A stretch of DNA of 48,626 nucleotides, taken from an uncultured Oscillospiraceae bacterium (lineage in GTDB: Bacteria; Bacillota; Clostridia; Oscillospirales; Oscillospiraceae). Below the pieces are notes generated by a model. It was not told where the DNA came from. It did no database searches and worked only from the letters and a program-made list of their open reading frames with translations. A program made the translations under genes and the position numbers. Below are positions 16,083-24,609 of the stretch, in pieces. The DNA is taken from the NCBI GenBank assembly GCA_934569045.1, contig CAKTJX010000017.1, positions 1-48,626 on the forward strand. Reading direction: 5' to 3'. Every line of letters begins with the position of its first letter. Position 1 is the first letter of the stretch.

Positions 16083-16232
16083 AAATTGGGGTTTGTCGAA
16101 GTAATTGTGTGCCCGGTTGAACGTATACCCCCGGAGGGAAGCCCCTAACCTTCTCCAAGGGGAAGGTTGGGGCTCCTTTTTTGAGGGTATACGTTTATCC
16201 GAGCACTCTATTGCTTCCACAAACCTCAATTT
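16083..16232. mobile_element. 150-bp palindromic MITE, copy 1
   Basis: Imperfect inverted ends AAATTGGGGTTTGT / ACAAACCTCAATTT, sub-terminal inverted blocks around GAACGTATA / TATACGTT, and a central hairpin ACCTTCTCC/GGGGAAGGT. Same architecture and much of the same sequence as the copy at 33542-33689. It encodes no protein. Confidence 0.8.
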
Positions 16233-16242
16233 GCATACAAAA

Positions 16243-16279
16243 CTGCCCTCTGGAAAGGTTTTTTTCTTTTCCAGAGGGC
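16243..16279 (-). terminator. Terminator of the SCIFF operon
   Basis: The 13-bp stem TGCCCTCTGGAAA/TTTCCAGAGGGCA lies 8 nt after the decarboxylase stop codon on the - strand. Confidence 0.75.
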
Positions 16280-16286
16280 AAAAACG

Positions 16287-17600
16287 TTATTGAATCACTG
16301 TCACCGCCTCAATCCCATACCGGGCAAAGGCGGCAGCCGCTTCTTCATCGATGCGCTCCCCGCACATGACAATGGGCACCGCCGGGGGGCAGCTGACGGT
16401 GGCGGCGGCCAAAATTCTTCCGATGCTTTCGGCGGCGGGAATTTGCTCTGCCGGGCTGAAGGCTGCCTGCCGGGGGGTGCAGACCTGGGTTGGGCGGGTC
16501 AGGCGCACCGGGGTTTCCGGGCGGACCGCCCGAGGGAGCAGGGCGCACAGGGCATGGCGCAGCCGGTCCAGCTCCTCCGGGGTGTTCTCCGGGGTGAACA
16601 TGAACACGATATAGTCCGGGTCCCAGAACTCGCAGAAAAGCCCATCCTTTTCCAAAATTTCCGCCAGCTCCGTGCCGGTATAGCCGAAGGGGGCGGCGTG
16701 AAGGGTCAGCTTCATGGGTTCGTCTCCTGCCAGCTGGAAGCCGTGGGCCAGCAGCGCCCCCTTCAGGGCGGCAGTGTGGGGCAGGAAAGCGGCCAGCCTT
16801 CCGGGCAGGGCCCGCAGATAGGGATTGGCCTGGTCTAGAGACTGCAAAATCAGCCAGGAGGGGCTGGTGGAGCCAAACAGGGCCATATCCTGCCGAATCT
16901 GGGGCGCAAGATCAGGGTTCCGGAAATGGAGGTAAGCCCCGCCGGTGAGCACCGGCAGTGTCTTATGGGCGGAGTCACAGCACAGGTCCGCCCCCAGGTC
17001 CATGGGATGCCGGGATACCGGCAAAAATTTCAAGTAGGCCCCGTGGGCGTTGTCCACCAGCAACGGCACCCCATCTTGGTGGCACACCGCCGCGATTCCG
17101 GCGATATCCACCGTATTTCCCAAATAATCAGGGCTCGTCAGGTAGACGGCAAAGGGTTTCTCCCCCTCCGCCGCAAGGGCCTGGGCCACCTGCTCCGGCG
17201 TCACAGGGCAGGACAGATAGCTTTCTCCCGCCCAGAGCCAGCGGATGGGGAAGTCCAGCAGGATGGCCGTGTGCAGAAAGCTCTTGTGGGCGTTGCGCCC
17301 CGCAAGGCAGGCCCCCCGGCACCCGGCGGCCCGGTAGGCCGTCAAAAGCATGGCCCGGATGGCCAGACTGGACCCTTCCGCGGAGTACACCGTGGGGCAG
17401 CCAAAGAGCCTGGCGGCGTTTTCCTCGCTTTCCAGGAGGATGCCCTCCGGGTGATATAGGTCGTCCGCCCCGTGAATTTCCGTAATGTCCAGGCTCTCGC
17501 AGCCCAGAAAGGCGCGGCCCTTGTGCCCCGGCATATGGAACCGGGCCGGGGCGCTGTGGGCGTAGCTCTCTACAAAGTCACAGACAGGGGTATCGCTCAA
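16287..17600 (-). CDS. Orn/Lys/Arg decarboxylase-type PLP enzyme (YaaO-like)
   Basis: 437 residues. The TTG start at 17600 overlaps the scfB stop codon (TTGA). Family landmarks: FHMPGHKG (21-28), DITEIHGADDLYHPEG (38-53), LVDNAHGA with the PLP-ring Asp173, and SAHKTLPVLTGGA, where Lys203 should form the Schiff base. It belongs to the short YaaO/SpeA-type group of fold I decarboxylases. The gene is usually seen near tmk-holB-ricT, but here it is coupled to the SCIFF maturase and holB lies about 10 kb away. The natural substrate is unclear (arginine or lysine are typical). Confidence 0.88.
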   Translation of the reverse strand: MSDTPVCDFVESYAHSAPARFHMPGHKGRAFLGCESLDITEIHGADDLYHPEGILLESEENAARLFGCPTVYSAEGSSLAIRAMLLTAYRAAGCRGACLAGRNAHKSFLHTAILLDFPIRWLWAGESYLSCPVTPEQVAQALAAEGEKPFAVYLTSPDYLGNTVDIAGIAAVCHQDGVPLLVDNAHGAYLKFLPVSRHPMDLGADLCCDSAHKTLPVLTGGAYLHFRNPDLAPQIRQDMALFGSTSPSWLILQSLDQANPYLRALPGRLAAFLPHTAALKGALLAHGFQLAGDEPMKLTLHAAPFGYTGTELAEILEKDGLFCEFWDPDYIVFMFTPENTPEELDRLRHALCALLPRAVRPETPVRLTRPTQVCTPRQAAFSPAEQIPAAESIGRILAAATVSCPPAVPIVMCGERIDEEAAAAFARYGIEAVTVIQ

Positions 17601-18973
17601 GTGGGGTCCCCCAGCTTTTCCGCGATCTGAACCATGATGGCGCACTCCATCCGCTTGCGGAACAGCTTGCAGCCGTATTCATACACGCCCTTCACGCTGC
17701 CCGTAGCGTGGTAGGCATTGGCGGCGCAGCCGCCGGAGCAGTAGAGCCGGGCCCAGCAGTCGTGGCAGTCCGGCCTGGCATAGACATTGCAGGAGGCGAA
17801 TTCCTGCTGAATTTCCGTGTTGGTCACGCCGTCCCAGATGTTGCCCAGCTTGAACTTCTCCTCGCCCACGAACTGGTGGCAGGGGTACAGGTCGCCCCAG
17901 GGGGTCACGGCCATGTATTCCGTTCCGCTGCCGCAGCCGGAGATCCGCTTGTAGATGCAGGGGCCGCCGGTGAGGTCGATCATGTAGTGGTAGAAGGTGA
18001 AGGGACGGCCCTCTTTGTAGCGCTCCAGCTGCAAATTTGCCAGCTCCTCATACTGCTGCAAAATAATGGGCAGATCCTCCTCCGTCAGCCCGGAGGGGTC
18101 CCCCGCGGCGGTGACCACGGGCTCCATGCTGAGCTCCGTAAAGCCCAGGTCCAGCATGGTGCGGATATCCTTCACGAAGTCCGGGTTGGCGTGGGTGAAG
18201 GTGCCCCGCATATAGTAGTCCCTGTCCCCCCGCTGGCGGACCAGCTCCTGGAACTTGGGCACAATGCGGTCAAAGCTGCCGTGGCCCGCGTAGTCCACCC
18301 GGAATCGGTCATGGATTTCTTTCCGGCCGTCCAGGCTCAGAACCACGTTGCTCATTTCCTTGTTGGCAAAGTCAATGACGTCCTGGTCAATGAGCATGCC
18401 GTTGGTGGTCAGGGTAAAGCGGAAATGCTTTCCTGCCGCCTCCTCGATGCTCCGGGCGTAGGCCACCAGCTGCTTCACCACGTCAAAATTCATCAGGGGC
18501 TCGCCGCCGAAGAAGTCCACTTCCAGGTTCTTCCGGGTGCCGGAATGGGCAACCAAGAAGTCCAGAGCCTGCTTGCCCACTTCAAAGGTCATCAGCGCCC
18601 GGTCCCCGTGGTACTTGCCCTGGCTGGCGAAGCAGTAGGAACAGTTCAGGTTGCAGGTGTGGGCGATATGCAAGCACAGCGCCTTGACCACGCCGGAGGT
18701 CCGGGCCTTCAGTTCCCCCGCCATGGAGGCGAAGGTATCCGGGGTGAAGAGCTTCCCGGCGTTTTTCAGCTCTGTAATCTGGTCATAGCACTCCTCCAGC
18801 TCGCTTTTCTCGATTTCTGGGTATTTTGCCCCGATCTGGGCCAGGGCCTCCTCCCGGCTGTTCTGCTCGTACAGGCCGATCAGGTCATAGGCCACCTCGT
18901 CCACCACATGGACGGAGCCGGAGCAGACGTCCAGCACGATATTATAGCCGTTTAATTTGTATTGATGGATCAT
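17597..18973 (-). CDS. scfB: SCIFF peptide radical SAM maturase
   Basis: 458 residues from ATG 18973 (AAGGAG 6 nt upstream). An N-terminal peptide-recognition (RRE/PqqD-like) region comes first. The radical SAM motif CNLNCSYC follows (Cys107, Cys111, Cys114), with a GGEPL motif. A SPASM domain ends the protein, with Cys clusters around CIYKRISGCG, CHQF, DCHDCW, YCSGGC and YGCKLF for two auxiliary 4Fe-4S clusters. The family installs thioether cross-links in the six-Cys SCIFF peptide (CteB-type). The peptide gene scfA sits directly upstream, separated by a terminator-like hairpin. Confidence 0.96.
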   Translation of the reverse strand: MIHQYKLNGYNIVLDVCSGSVHVVDEVAYDLIGLYEQNSREEALAQIGAKYPEIEKSELEECYDQITELKNAGKLFTPDTFASMAGELKARTSGVVKALCLHIAHTCNLNCSYCFASQGKYHGDRALMTFEVGKQALDFLVAHSGTRKNLEVDFFGGEPLMNFDVVKQLVAYARSIEEAAGKHFRFTLTTNGMLIDQDVIDFANKEMSNVVLSLDGRKEIHDRFRVDYAGHGSFDRIVPKFQELVRQRGDRDYYMRGTFTHANPDFVKDIRTMLDLGFTELSMEPVVTAAGDPSGLTEEDLPIILQQYEELANLQLERYKEGRPFTFYHYMIDLTGGPCIYKRISGCGSGTEYMAVTPWGDLYPCHQFVGEEKFKLGNIWDGVTNTEIQQEFASCNVYARPDCHDCWARLYCSGGCAANAYHATGSVKGVYEYGCKLFRKRMECAIMVQIAEKLGDPT

Positions 18974-18993
18974 GCATGTCTCCTTGTACATGA

Positions 18994-19020
18994 AAAATGC
19001 CGCCTGAACGGCGGCATTTT
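18994..19020 (-). terminator. Attenuating hairpin between scfA and scfB
   Basis: The perfect 11-bp stem AAAATGCCGCC/GGCGGCATTTT with a 5-nt loop is followed on the - strand by T5. The scfB ribosome binding site begins just after it. It should make scfA mRNA more abundant than scfB mRNA. Confidence 0.8.
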
Positions 19021-19033
19021 CTCAAAAATAACA

Positions 19034-19180
19034 TTACTTATTCTTGTTCTCGCACTTCTGGTTGGCGATGCCGCTGCTGGTCTTGCAGGCAGACTGGCAG
19101 GAGGTCTGGCACTCGCCGCAGCCGCCGTTCTTGGCGCTCTGGCACAGATTGCGGGTCTCGATGGTCTGAATATGCTTCAT
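19034..19180 (-). CDS. scfA: SCIFF ribosomal peptide precursor
   Basis: 48 residues, with the ATG at 19180 preceded by AGGAGGAAA. It starts MKHIQTIETRNLCQSAK and has six cysteines at 13, 21, 24, 28, 32 and 43 (GGCGECQTSCQSACK in the middle), the defining pattern of SCIFF (six cysteines in forty-five residues), conserved through Clostridia. The encoded peptide is the substrate of the radical SAM enzyme immediately downstream. Its biological role is not established; near-universal conservation in Clostridia suggests a housekeeping function. Confidence 0.96.
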   Translation of the reverse strand: MKHIQTIETRNLCQSAKNGGCGECQTSCQSACKTSSGIANQKCENKNK

Positions 19181-19214
19181 GGAAGTTTCCTCCTAGTGAT
19201 AGTATTTTTTATTC

Positions 19215-19490
19215 TTAAAGTCTATCATGTAACGAAGGAAATGTCAATTGCCTTTTCTCACAAAATGGATGGCGGCAGGTGTACAGAAACACGGAAATCC
19301 AGGCGATGAGCACCGCCATTCCCGCAAACACCACCAGATTCTCCGCCCCGCCGCAGGCAAAGAGAGAGACGGCCAGCCACGCAATGGCCCCAGCCAGGGC
19401 AAACACCAGGCTGACAGCCCAGGTGAAGACACGGTTTTTCTTTTCCTGTGACCAAGAAGCAGATTCAATGCGGGTCCATATGTATTTCAT
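19215..19490 (-). CDS. Small two-helix membrane protein
   Basis: 91 residues. The ATG at 19490 has GAAGG about 8 nt upstream; the longer frame has none. The N-terminus is amphipathic and charged (MKYIWTRIESASWSQEKKNR). Two hydrophobic helices follow (about 24-47 and 52-72), then a basic Cys/His-containing tail. No family recognised. Its 3' end overlaps the scfA promoter, so it may be read through into the SCIFF genes. Confidence 0.6.
   Translation of the reverse strand: MKYIWTRIESASWSQEKKNRVFTWAVSLVFALAGAIAWLAVSLFACGGAENLVVFAGMAVLIAWISVFLYTCRHPFCEKRQLTFPSLHDRL
19219..19247 (-). promoter_or_regulatory. Promoter of scfA
   Basis: TTGACA-N17-TAGACT on the - strand, 39 nt upstream of the scfA start. 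Confidence 0.65.
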
Positions 19491-19577
19491 AAAAGTACCT
19501 TCTTTCTGAGTTCGGCAACCCCCAACTTGATTTGCTCCCACCCTACCACCCCCGCGTAAAGCGCACAATCAAAAACT

Positions 19578-19659
19578 TGTAAATCCTGTGTAAAGAATGT
19601 AAATTTTACATCCCCTTTACATTCCCCCCGCTACAGCCTTTACACAGTGCCGGTACAAT
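19578..19659 (+). promoter_or_regulatory. Pho-box-like repeats and promoter of the phosphate operon
   Basis: TGTAAA occurs at 19578, 19589 (11-bp step) and 19598; TTTACA occurs at 19605, 19616 (11-bp step) and 19639. The block ends in a -10 box TACAAT at 19654-19659. Direct TTTACA/TTAACA repeats with 11-bp spacing are what PhoP/PhoB-type OmpR regulators bind. The downstream genes are a phosphate symporter and a PhoB/PhoR pair, so autoregulation by phosphate limitation is likely. Confidence 0.7.
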
Positions 19660-19688
19660 GGAGCCAGAAACAGAAAAGGAGCGTATTT

Positions 19689-21458
19689 ATGGATATCTTT
19701 GGAATCTTGAACCTGGTCGGCGGGCTGTCGCTGTTCCTGTTTGGTATGTCCACGATGGGCGACGGGCTGGTGCAGCTGTCCGGCGGGCGGCTGGAAAAAA
19801 TTCTGGAAAAGCTGACCCAGAAAAGATACATGGCGGTGCTGCTGGGCCTGCTGGTGACGGCTGTGATTCAGTCCTCCTCCGCCACCACCGTCATGGTGGT
19901 TGGCTTCGTCAACTCCGGCATTATGAATCTGACCCAGGCGGTGGGCATCATCATGGGCGCCAACATCGGCACCACCGTCACCTCCTGGCTGCTGTCTCTG
20001 ACAGGCATCCAGGGCAGCAATCTGTTCTTAAAGCTCTTAAAGCCCAGCTCCTTCTCCCCCGTGCTGGCGGCTATCGGCGTGGTGCTGACTATGACCGCCA
20101 AGGGGGACGATAAGAAGAAAAACATCGGCTCCATCCTCCTGGGCTTCGCCGTGCTGATGTTCGGTATGGAGACCATGAGCTCCTCCGTGGCCCCCCTTGC
20201 CAAGGACGAGCGGTTCACCGGCATCCTGACGGCCTTTTCCAATCCCATTCTGGGCCTGCTGGCCGGCACGGCGCTGACGGCAATCATCCAGTCCTCCTCC
20301 GCTTCTGTCGGTATCTTACAGGCCCTGTGCGTCACCGGCGCAGTGCGCTTCAGCACCGCCATCCCCATCATCATGGGACAGAACATCGGCACCTGCGTCA
20401 CGGCCCTGCTCTCCGGCGTGGGGGCCAGCAAGAACGCCCGGCGGGCATCCCTCATTCATCTTTATTTTAATTTAATTGGCACTTTGCTGTTTCTTGTGGT
20501 ATTCTATACATTGAACAGCTTCCTTCACTTCTCCTTCCTGAATGAGGTGGCGAGAGCCTCTGATGTCGCCGTGGTGCACAGCCTGTTCAATGTGGGCTGC
20601 ACCCTGGTGCTGTTCCCCTTCTCCGATTGGCTGGTGAAGCTGGCGGAGTTCTCCATCCCCGATGGGAAGGAAAGAAACGCGGATACCCGCCCCGCGGCAT
20701 TGCAGGCCCTGGACGAGCGGTTCCTGGACCGGCCCGGCTTTGCCATGAATCTCTGTAAGGACGCGGTGGACCACATGGCCGATCTGGCCCGGAATTCCTT
20801 CCAGCTGGCCATGGGCCTGCTGGAGAACTACTCCGAGGAGACCCTGCACAAGGTCATCGCCATGGAGCAGGAGGCGGACAGCTATGAGGACACCCTGGGC
20901 ACTTATCTCGTCAAGCTCTCCAGCAAAGATTTAAGCAAGGCGGACAGCCGGACCCTCTCCATCCTGCTGCACAGCATCAACGATTTTGAGCGGATTTCGG
21001 ATCACGCCATCAATGTGGCAGAGTCCGCCCAGGAGCTGCGGGAGAAGGGGCTGGCCCTCTCCCAGGACAGCCGGAACGAGCTGGCGGTTTACAGCCGGGC
21101 AGTAGGCGACATTCTGGACCTGACGGTGTCCGTGTTTGCCGCCGACGATACGGAGCGGGCCAAGGGCGTAGAGCCTCTGGAGGAGGTCATTGACTCTCTG
21201 AGCATTGAGATGCGCCAGCGGCACATTGAGCGGCTCCGCCGGGGTGCCTGCTCTCTGGAGGCAGGGCTCATCCTGGAGGACATCCTGACGGGCTACGAGC
21301 GGGTGTCGGACCACTGCTCCAATGTGGCGGTGTGCCTCATTGAGGTCCATGCCGACGAGTACGAAACCCACGAATACCTGAACCTGACCACCAAGGGCAG
21401 CAACCCCTGGTTCCAGCAGGAATACACAAGAAGAAAGCAGCAATATCTGCTCCCCTGA
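19689..21458 (+). CDS. Na/Pi cotransporter family protein with PhoU-like tail
   Basis: 589 residues; ATG 19689 with AAAGGAG upstream. The N-terminal half has two inverted Na/Pi repeats, each with the QSSSA signature (VIQSSSATTVMVVGFVNSG and IIQSSSASVGILQ). These are flanked by about eight to nine membrane helices (to about residue 320). The C-terminal half (about 340-570) is helical and PhoU-like, with paired acidic motifs such as EQEADSYEDTL and NDFERISDHAIN. The family (NptA/YjbB-like) moves inorganic phosphate with sodium; import or export cannot be read from the sequence. It heads an operon with a phosphate-type two-component system 12 nt downstream. Confidence 0.93.
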   Translation: MDIFGILNLVGGLSLFLFGMSTMGDGLVQLSGGRLEKILEKLTQKRYMAVLLGLLVTAVIQSSSATTVMVVGFVNSGIMNLTQAVGIIMGANIGTTVTSWLLSLTGIQGSNLFLKLLKPSSFSPVLAAIGVVLTMTAKGDDKKKNIGSILLGFAVLMFGMETMSSSVAPLAKDERFTGILTAFSNPILGLLAGTALTAIIQSSSASVGILQALCVTGAVRFSTAIPIIMGQNIGTCVTALLSGVGASKNARRASLIHLYFNLIGTLLFLVVFYTLNSFLHFSFLNEVARASDVAVVHSLFNVGCTLVLFPFSDWLVKLAEFSIPDGKERNADTRPAALQALDERFLDRPGFAMNLCKDAVDHMADLARNSFQLAMGLLENYSEETLHKVIAMEQEADSYEDTLGTYLVKLSSKDLSKADSRTLSILLHSINDFERISDHAINVAESAQELREKGLALSQDSRNELAVYSRAVGDILDLTVSVFAADDTERAKGVEPLEEVIDSLSIEMRQRHIERLRRGACSLEAGLILEDILTGYERVSDHCSNVAVCLIEVHADEYETHEYLNLTTKGSNPWFQQEYTRRKQQYLLP

Positions 21459-21470
21459 GGAGGAAAAACC

Positions 21471-22160
21471 ATGGCACTGATTTATGTAGTAGAAGATGAC
21501 GAGAATATCCGGGAGATTGAGACCATCGCCCTGAAAAACAGCAACTACCTGGTGAAAGCCTTTGAGCGGGCCTCGGAATTCTACCGGGCTCTGGACGACA
21601 TCCTGCCAGATCTGGTGCTGCTGGACGTGATGCTGCCGGACGAAAACGGCTGCGAGATCGTCAAGCGCCTGCGTTCCCAGAGCCAGACACGGCGGCTGCC
21701 GGTGATCATGGTCACGGCCAAGACCTCGGAAATGGACATGGTAAAGGGCCTGGACGAGGGGGCCGACGATTACATCAAAAAGCCCTTCTCCGTCATGGAG
21801 CTGCTGTCCCGGGTGAAGGCCCTGCTGCGCCGCTCCTCAGAGGAGGGGGCCCAGCAGCTGCAGGTGGGCCGCATTCAGCTGGACAACAACCGGCGGATTG
21901 TGCTCTCCGATGGAAAGAGCGTGGAGCTTACTTACAAGGAATATGAGCTCCTGCGCTACTTCATGATGAACGCCGGCATGGTCCTGTCCCGGGAAGCCAT
22001 CATGCGCTACGTCTGGGGCACGGAGTTTGAGGGCGAGACCCGCACCGTGGATATGCACGTCAAAACCCTACGGCAGAAGCTGGGGGCCCCCGGCAGCCAG
22101 ATCGGCACTGTGCGCAACGTGGGCTATGTGCTGCGCAGCGCCCCGGAGGGGACGGTATGA
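21471..22160 (+). CDS. PhoB-like OmpR-family response regulator
   Basis: 229 residues. Receiver domain 1-120 with acidic pair Asp9-Asp10, phospho-acceptor Asp52 (LLDVMLP), Thr82 and Lys104 (IKKPF). A winged-helix domain follows (about 130-225; LTYKEYELLRYFMMN, YVWGTEFEGETRTVDMH, IGTVRNVGYVL). It overlaps the sensor kinase gene by ATGA. Position after the phosphate symporter and the Pho-box-like repeats upstream point to control of phosphate genes. Confidence 0.93.
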   Translation: MALIYVVEDDENIREIETIALKNSNYLVKAFERASEFYRALDDILPDLVLLDVMLPDENGCEIVKRLRSQSQTRRLPVIMVTAKTSEMDMVKGLDEGADDYIKKPFSVMELLSRVKALLRRSSEEGAQQLQVGRIQLDNNRRIVLSDGKSVELTYKEYELLRYFMMNAGMVLSREAIMRYVWGTEFEGETRTVDMHVKTLRQKLGAPGSQIGTVRNVGYVLRSAPEGTV

Positions 22161-23467
22161 AGCAGAAGATCAATCTGCGTCTGGGCCTCATCGCCCTGGT
22201 AGCCCTGGTGCTCACCGCCGCGGCGGTGACCATGGTCTACTACGATCTGTTCCGCCAGCAGGTGGGCCGGGATCTGCGGCAGACCGCCCAGCTGCTGGGC
22301 CAGAGCCAGGAATTCCGGCAGGCGGGGCAGATGCCCGGCTTCCGGAGCAGCGAAGTCCGCGTCACCTGGGTGGATGCCGACGGCAGTGTGCTCTATGACG
22401 ACGAGGCGGATGCCGGGAGCCTGCCCAACCACGCGGACCGGCCGGAAATCCGGGCCGCCATGGAAACTGGCGAGGGGGAGATCGTCCGCACCTCCAGCAC
22501 CTTCAATATGAACACCTTCTATTACGCTCTGCGGCTGGACAACGGCACAGTGCTGCGGCTGGCGGTGGATGCCCGGTCCCTGACCAGCGTGTTCCTGGCG
22601 GCGGTGCCGGTGCTGCTGGCGGTGGCGGCGGTGATTCTGGTGGTCTGCGTGCTGCTGGGGCACCTGCTGACGGCCCAGCTCATTGCCCCCATTGAGGACA
22701 TGGCGGAACACCTGGACGAGCCAGCCCGGGAGCCCATCTATCGGGAGCTGGAGCCCTTCGCCCGGAAAATCCGCAGCCAGCACGAGAAAATTCTCTCCGC
22801 GGCCCAGAGCCGCCAGGATTTTACGGCCAACGTCTCCCATGAGCTGAAAACTCCCCTGACTGCCATCTCCGGCTACGCGGAGCTCATTGAGAACAAAATG
22901 GTGGACGGGGACCAGCAGATTCGCTTCGCCGGGGAAATCCGCAAGAACGCGGCGCGGCTTCTGAGCCTGATCAACGACATCATCGCCCTGTCCGAGCTGG
23001 ACACCGCCACGGCTCCCATGCAGCTGCAAAGTGTGGAGCTGCTGGGCCTGGCCCAGGAGGTCTGCGACGGCCTGGAGGTGGCGGCCCGGCAGCGGCAGGT
23101 GCGGCTGCAAACCTTCGGCCGGGAGGCGAAGGTCTCCGGGGACCGGGAGCTTCTAAAGGAGCTGCTGGAAAATCTGGTGCAGAACGCCATCCGCTACAAC
23201 AAGGAGGGCGGCTTTGTCCAGGTGACGGTGAAGGAAACCGGAGGCCACCCCAGCCTGACCGTAGAGGACAGCGGCATCGGCATCCCGGAGGAGTCCCTGG
23301 ACCGGGTCTTCGAGCGCTTCTACCGGGTGGACAAGAGCCGCTCCCGGGAAACCGGCGGCACCGGATTGGGCCTTGCCATCGTCAAGCACATCGCCCAGCT
23401 CCACGGCGCCCAGGCAGCCTTAGAAAGCGAGCTGGGAAAGAGCACAAAGGTGACGGTGACGTTTTAA
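22157..23467 (+). CDS. PhoR-like sensor histidine kinase
   Basis: 436 residues. Two membrane helices (about 8-29 and 143-168) enclose a short extracellular sensor domain (about 30-140). A short HAMP-like linker leads to a HisKA domain with FTANVSHELKTPL (phospho-acceptor His218). The HATPase domain shows LLENLVQNAIRYN, EDSGIGIP, FERFYRVDKSRS and GGTGLGLAIVKHI. There is no PAS domain, unlike many PhoR proteins, so the signal may come through the extracellular domain or the PhoU-like region of the symporter. Translationally coupled to the regulator. Confidence 0.92.
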   Translation: MKQKINLRLGLIALVALVLTAAAVTMVYYDLFRQQVGRDLRQTAQLLGQSQEFRQAGQMPGFRSSEVRVTWVDADGSVLYDDEADAGSLPNHADRPEIRAAMETGEGEIVRTSSTFNMNTFYYALRLDNGTVLRLAVDARSLTSVFLAAVPVLLAVAAVILVVCVLLGHLLTAQLIAPIEDMAEHLDEPAREPIYRELEPFARKIRSQHEKILSAAQSRQDFTANVSHELKTPLTAISGYAELIENKMVDGDQQIRFAGEIRKNAARLLSLINDIIALSELDTATAPMQLQSVELLGLAQEVCDGLEVAARQRQVRLQTFGREAKVSGDRELLKELLENLVQNAIRYNKEGGFVQVTVKETGGHPSLTVEDSGIGIPEESLDRVFERFYRVDKSRSRETGGTGLGLAIVKHIAQLHGAQAALESELGKSTKVTVTF

Positions 23468-23499
23468 AAATGCCTTCCCCTGGAAGCCTTTATTCTTCC

Positions 23500-23525
23500 G
23501 CCTCCCTCCCGGGAGGCGTTTCTGA
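23500..23525 (+). terminator. Terminator of the phosphate operon
   Basis: The 7-bp stem GCCTCCC/GGGAGGC is followed by GTTTCTGATT. Confidence 0.55.
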
Positions 23526-23538
23526 TTCCAGAAAATAC

Positions 23539-23567
23539 TTGCTATTTTCCACCCTTCGGGATATAAT
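23539..23567 (+). promoter_or_regulatory. Promoter of the asparaginase gene
   Basis: TTGCTA-N17-TATAAT, 34 nt before the start at 23602. Confidence 0.7.
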
Positions 23568-23601
23568 GTTATGCGGAGATTTTCTTTTTGTTGGAGGAAT
23601 T

Positions 23602-24594
23602 ATGAAAAAACACATTTTGCTGCTGACCACCGGCGGGACCATTGCCTGTGCGCCCGGCGGGGAGGGGCTGGAGCCTCAGCGCAGCAGCATTATGGAGCGG
23701 GAGCTGGAGCAGCTCCGTTCTTATTATGAGATTACCGTAAAAGATGTGATCTGCCTGGATTCCTCCAATATCACCCCGGAGGAATGGCAGCTCATCGCCC
23801 GGACGATTTTTGAAACCCGGCTGGACTACGATGGAATCGTGGTGTCCCACGGCACGGATACCATGGCCTACACTGCCTCCGCCGTGACCTTCCAGCTGCC
23901 GGAAATGGACCGGCCGGTGGTGTTCACCGGCTCCCAGCTGCCCCTGACCGATATGCTGTCTGACGGCCCCTCCAATCTGCGCACGGCCTTTGCCATGGCC
24001 GCGGCGGGACACCCGGGGGTATTCCTCGCCTTTGACCGGAAAGTCATGCTGGGCTGCCGGGCGGTGAAGGTCCGGGCCTCCGGCTTTTCTGCCTTTGAAA
24101 GCGTCAATGCTCGCTATGTGGCCAGCGTCACCAACCGGGGCCTTTTGGTGGACGAAACCATGCTCCACACCCCCAAGGGCCCTGCCCAGTGCAGGCCGGA
24201 GCTGTGCCGGGATGTATTTCTACTGAAGCTGACCCCGGGCCTGAATCCGGCGGTTCTCGATATGCTGGCCGCCATGGGCTACAAGGGCATCGTCATTGAG
24301 GCCTTCGGCCTTGGGGGCGTGAATGTGCTCCACAAGGGTCTGCGGGGCATCCGCCGGGCTGTGGAGGACGGCATCAGCGTGGTGGTCACCACCCAGTGCC
24401 TCTACGACAGCTCCGATCTGCGGGTTTACCAGGTGGGCAACAAGCTGCTGGAGCTGGGGGTCATCCAGGGTATGGACATGACCTCCGAGGCTGCCTACAC
24501 CAAGCTCATGTGGGGCCTGGGCCAGGGCATGAACCAGAAAGAGATCGCGTCTCTCTTTGCCACCGATCTGGCGGGAGAGATTCAGCTGCAATAA
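23602..24594 (+). CDS. L-asparaginase, type I/II fold
   Basis: 330 residues; ATG 23602 preceded by GGAGGAATT. The first active-site block is LLLTTGGTIAC with nucleophile Thr13, and the second is VVSHGTDTMAYTASA with the Thr-Asp pair; FTGSQLPLTDMLSDG also matches. Hydrolyses asparagine to aspartate and ammonia. No signal peptide, so it is probably the cytoplasmic (AnsA-like) form. The pyrophosphatase gene starts 15 nt downstream and is probably co-transcribed. Confidence 0.93.
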   Translation: MKKHILLLTTGGTIACAPGGEGLEPQRSSIMERELEQLRSYYEITVKDVICLDSSNITPEEWQLIARTIFETRLDYDGIVVSHGTDTMAYTASAVTFQLPEMDRPVVFTGSQLPLTDMLSDGPSNLRTAFAMAAAGHPGVFLAFDRKVMLGCRAVKVRASGFSAFESVNARYVASVTNRGLLVDETMLHTPKGPAQCRPELCRDVFLLKLTPGLNPAVLDMLAAMGYKGIVIEAFGLGGVNVLHKGLRGIRRAVEDGISVVVTTQCLYDSSDLRVYQVGNKLLELGVIQGMDMTSEAAYTKLMWGLGQGMNQKEIASLFATDLAGEIQLQ

Positions 24595-24609
24595 ACAAGG
24601 AGGAGATTT

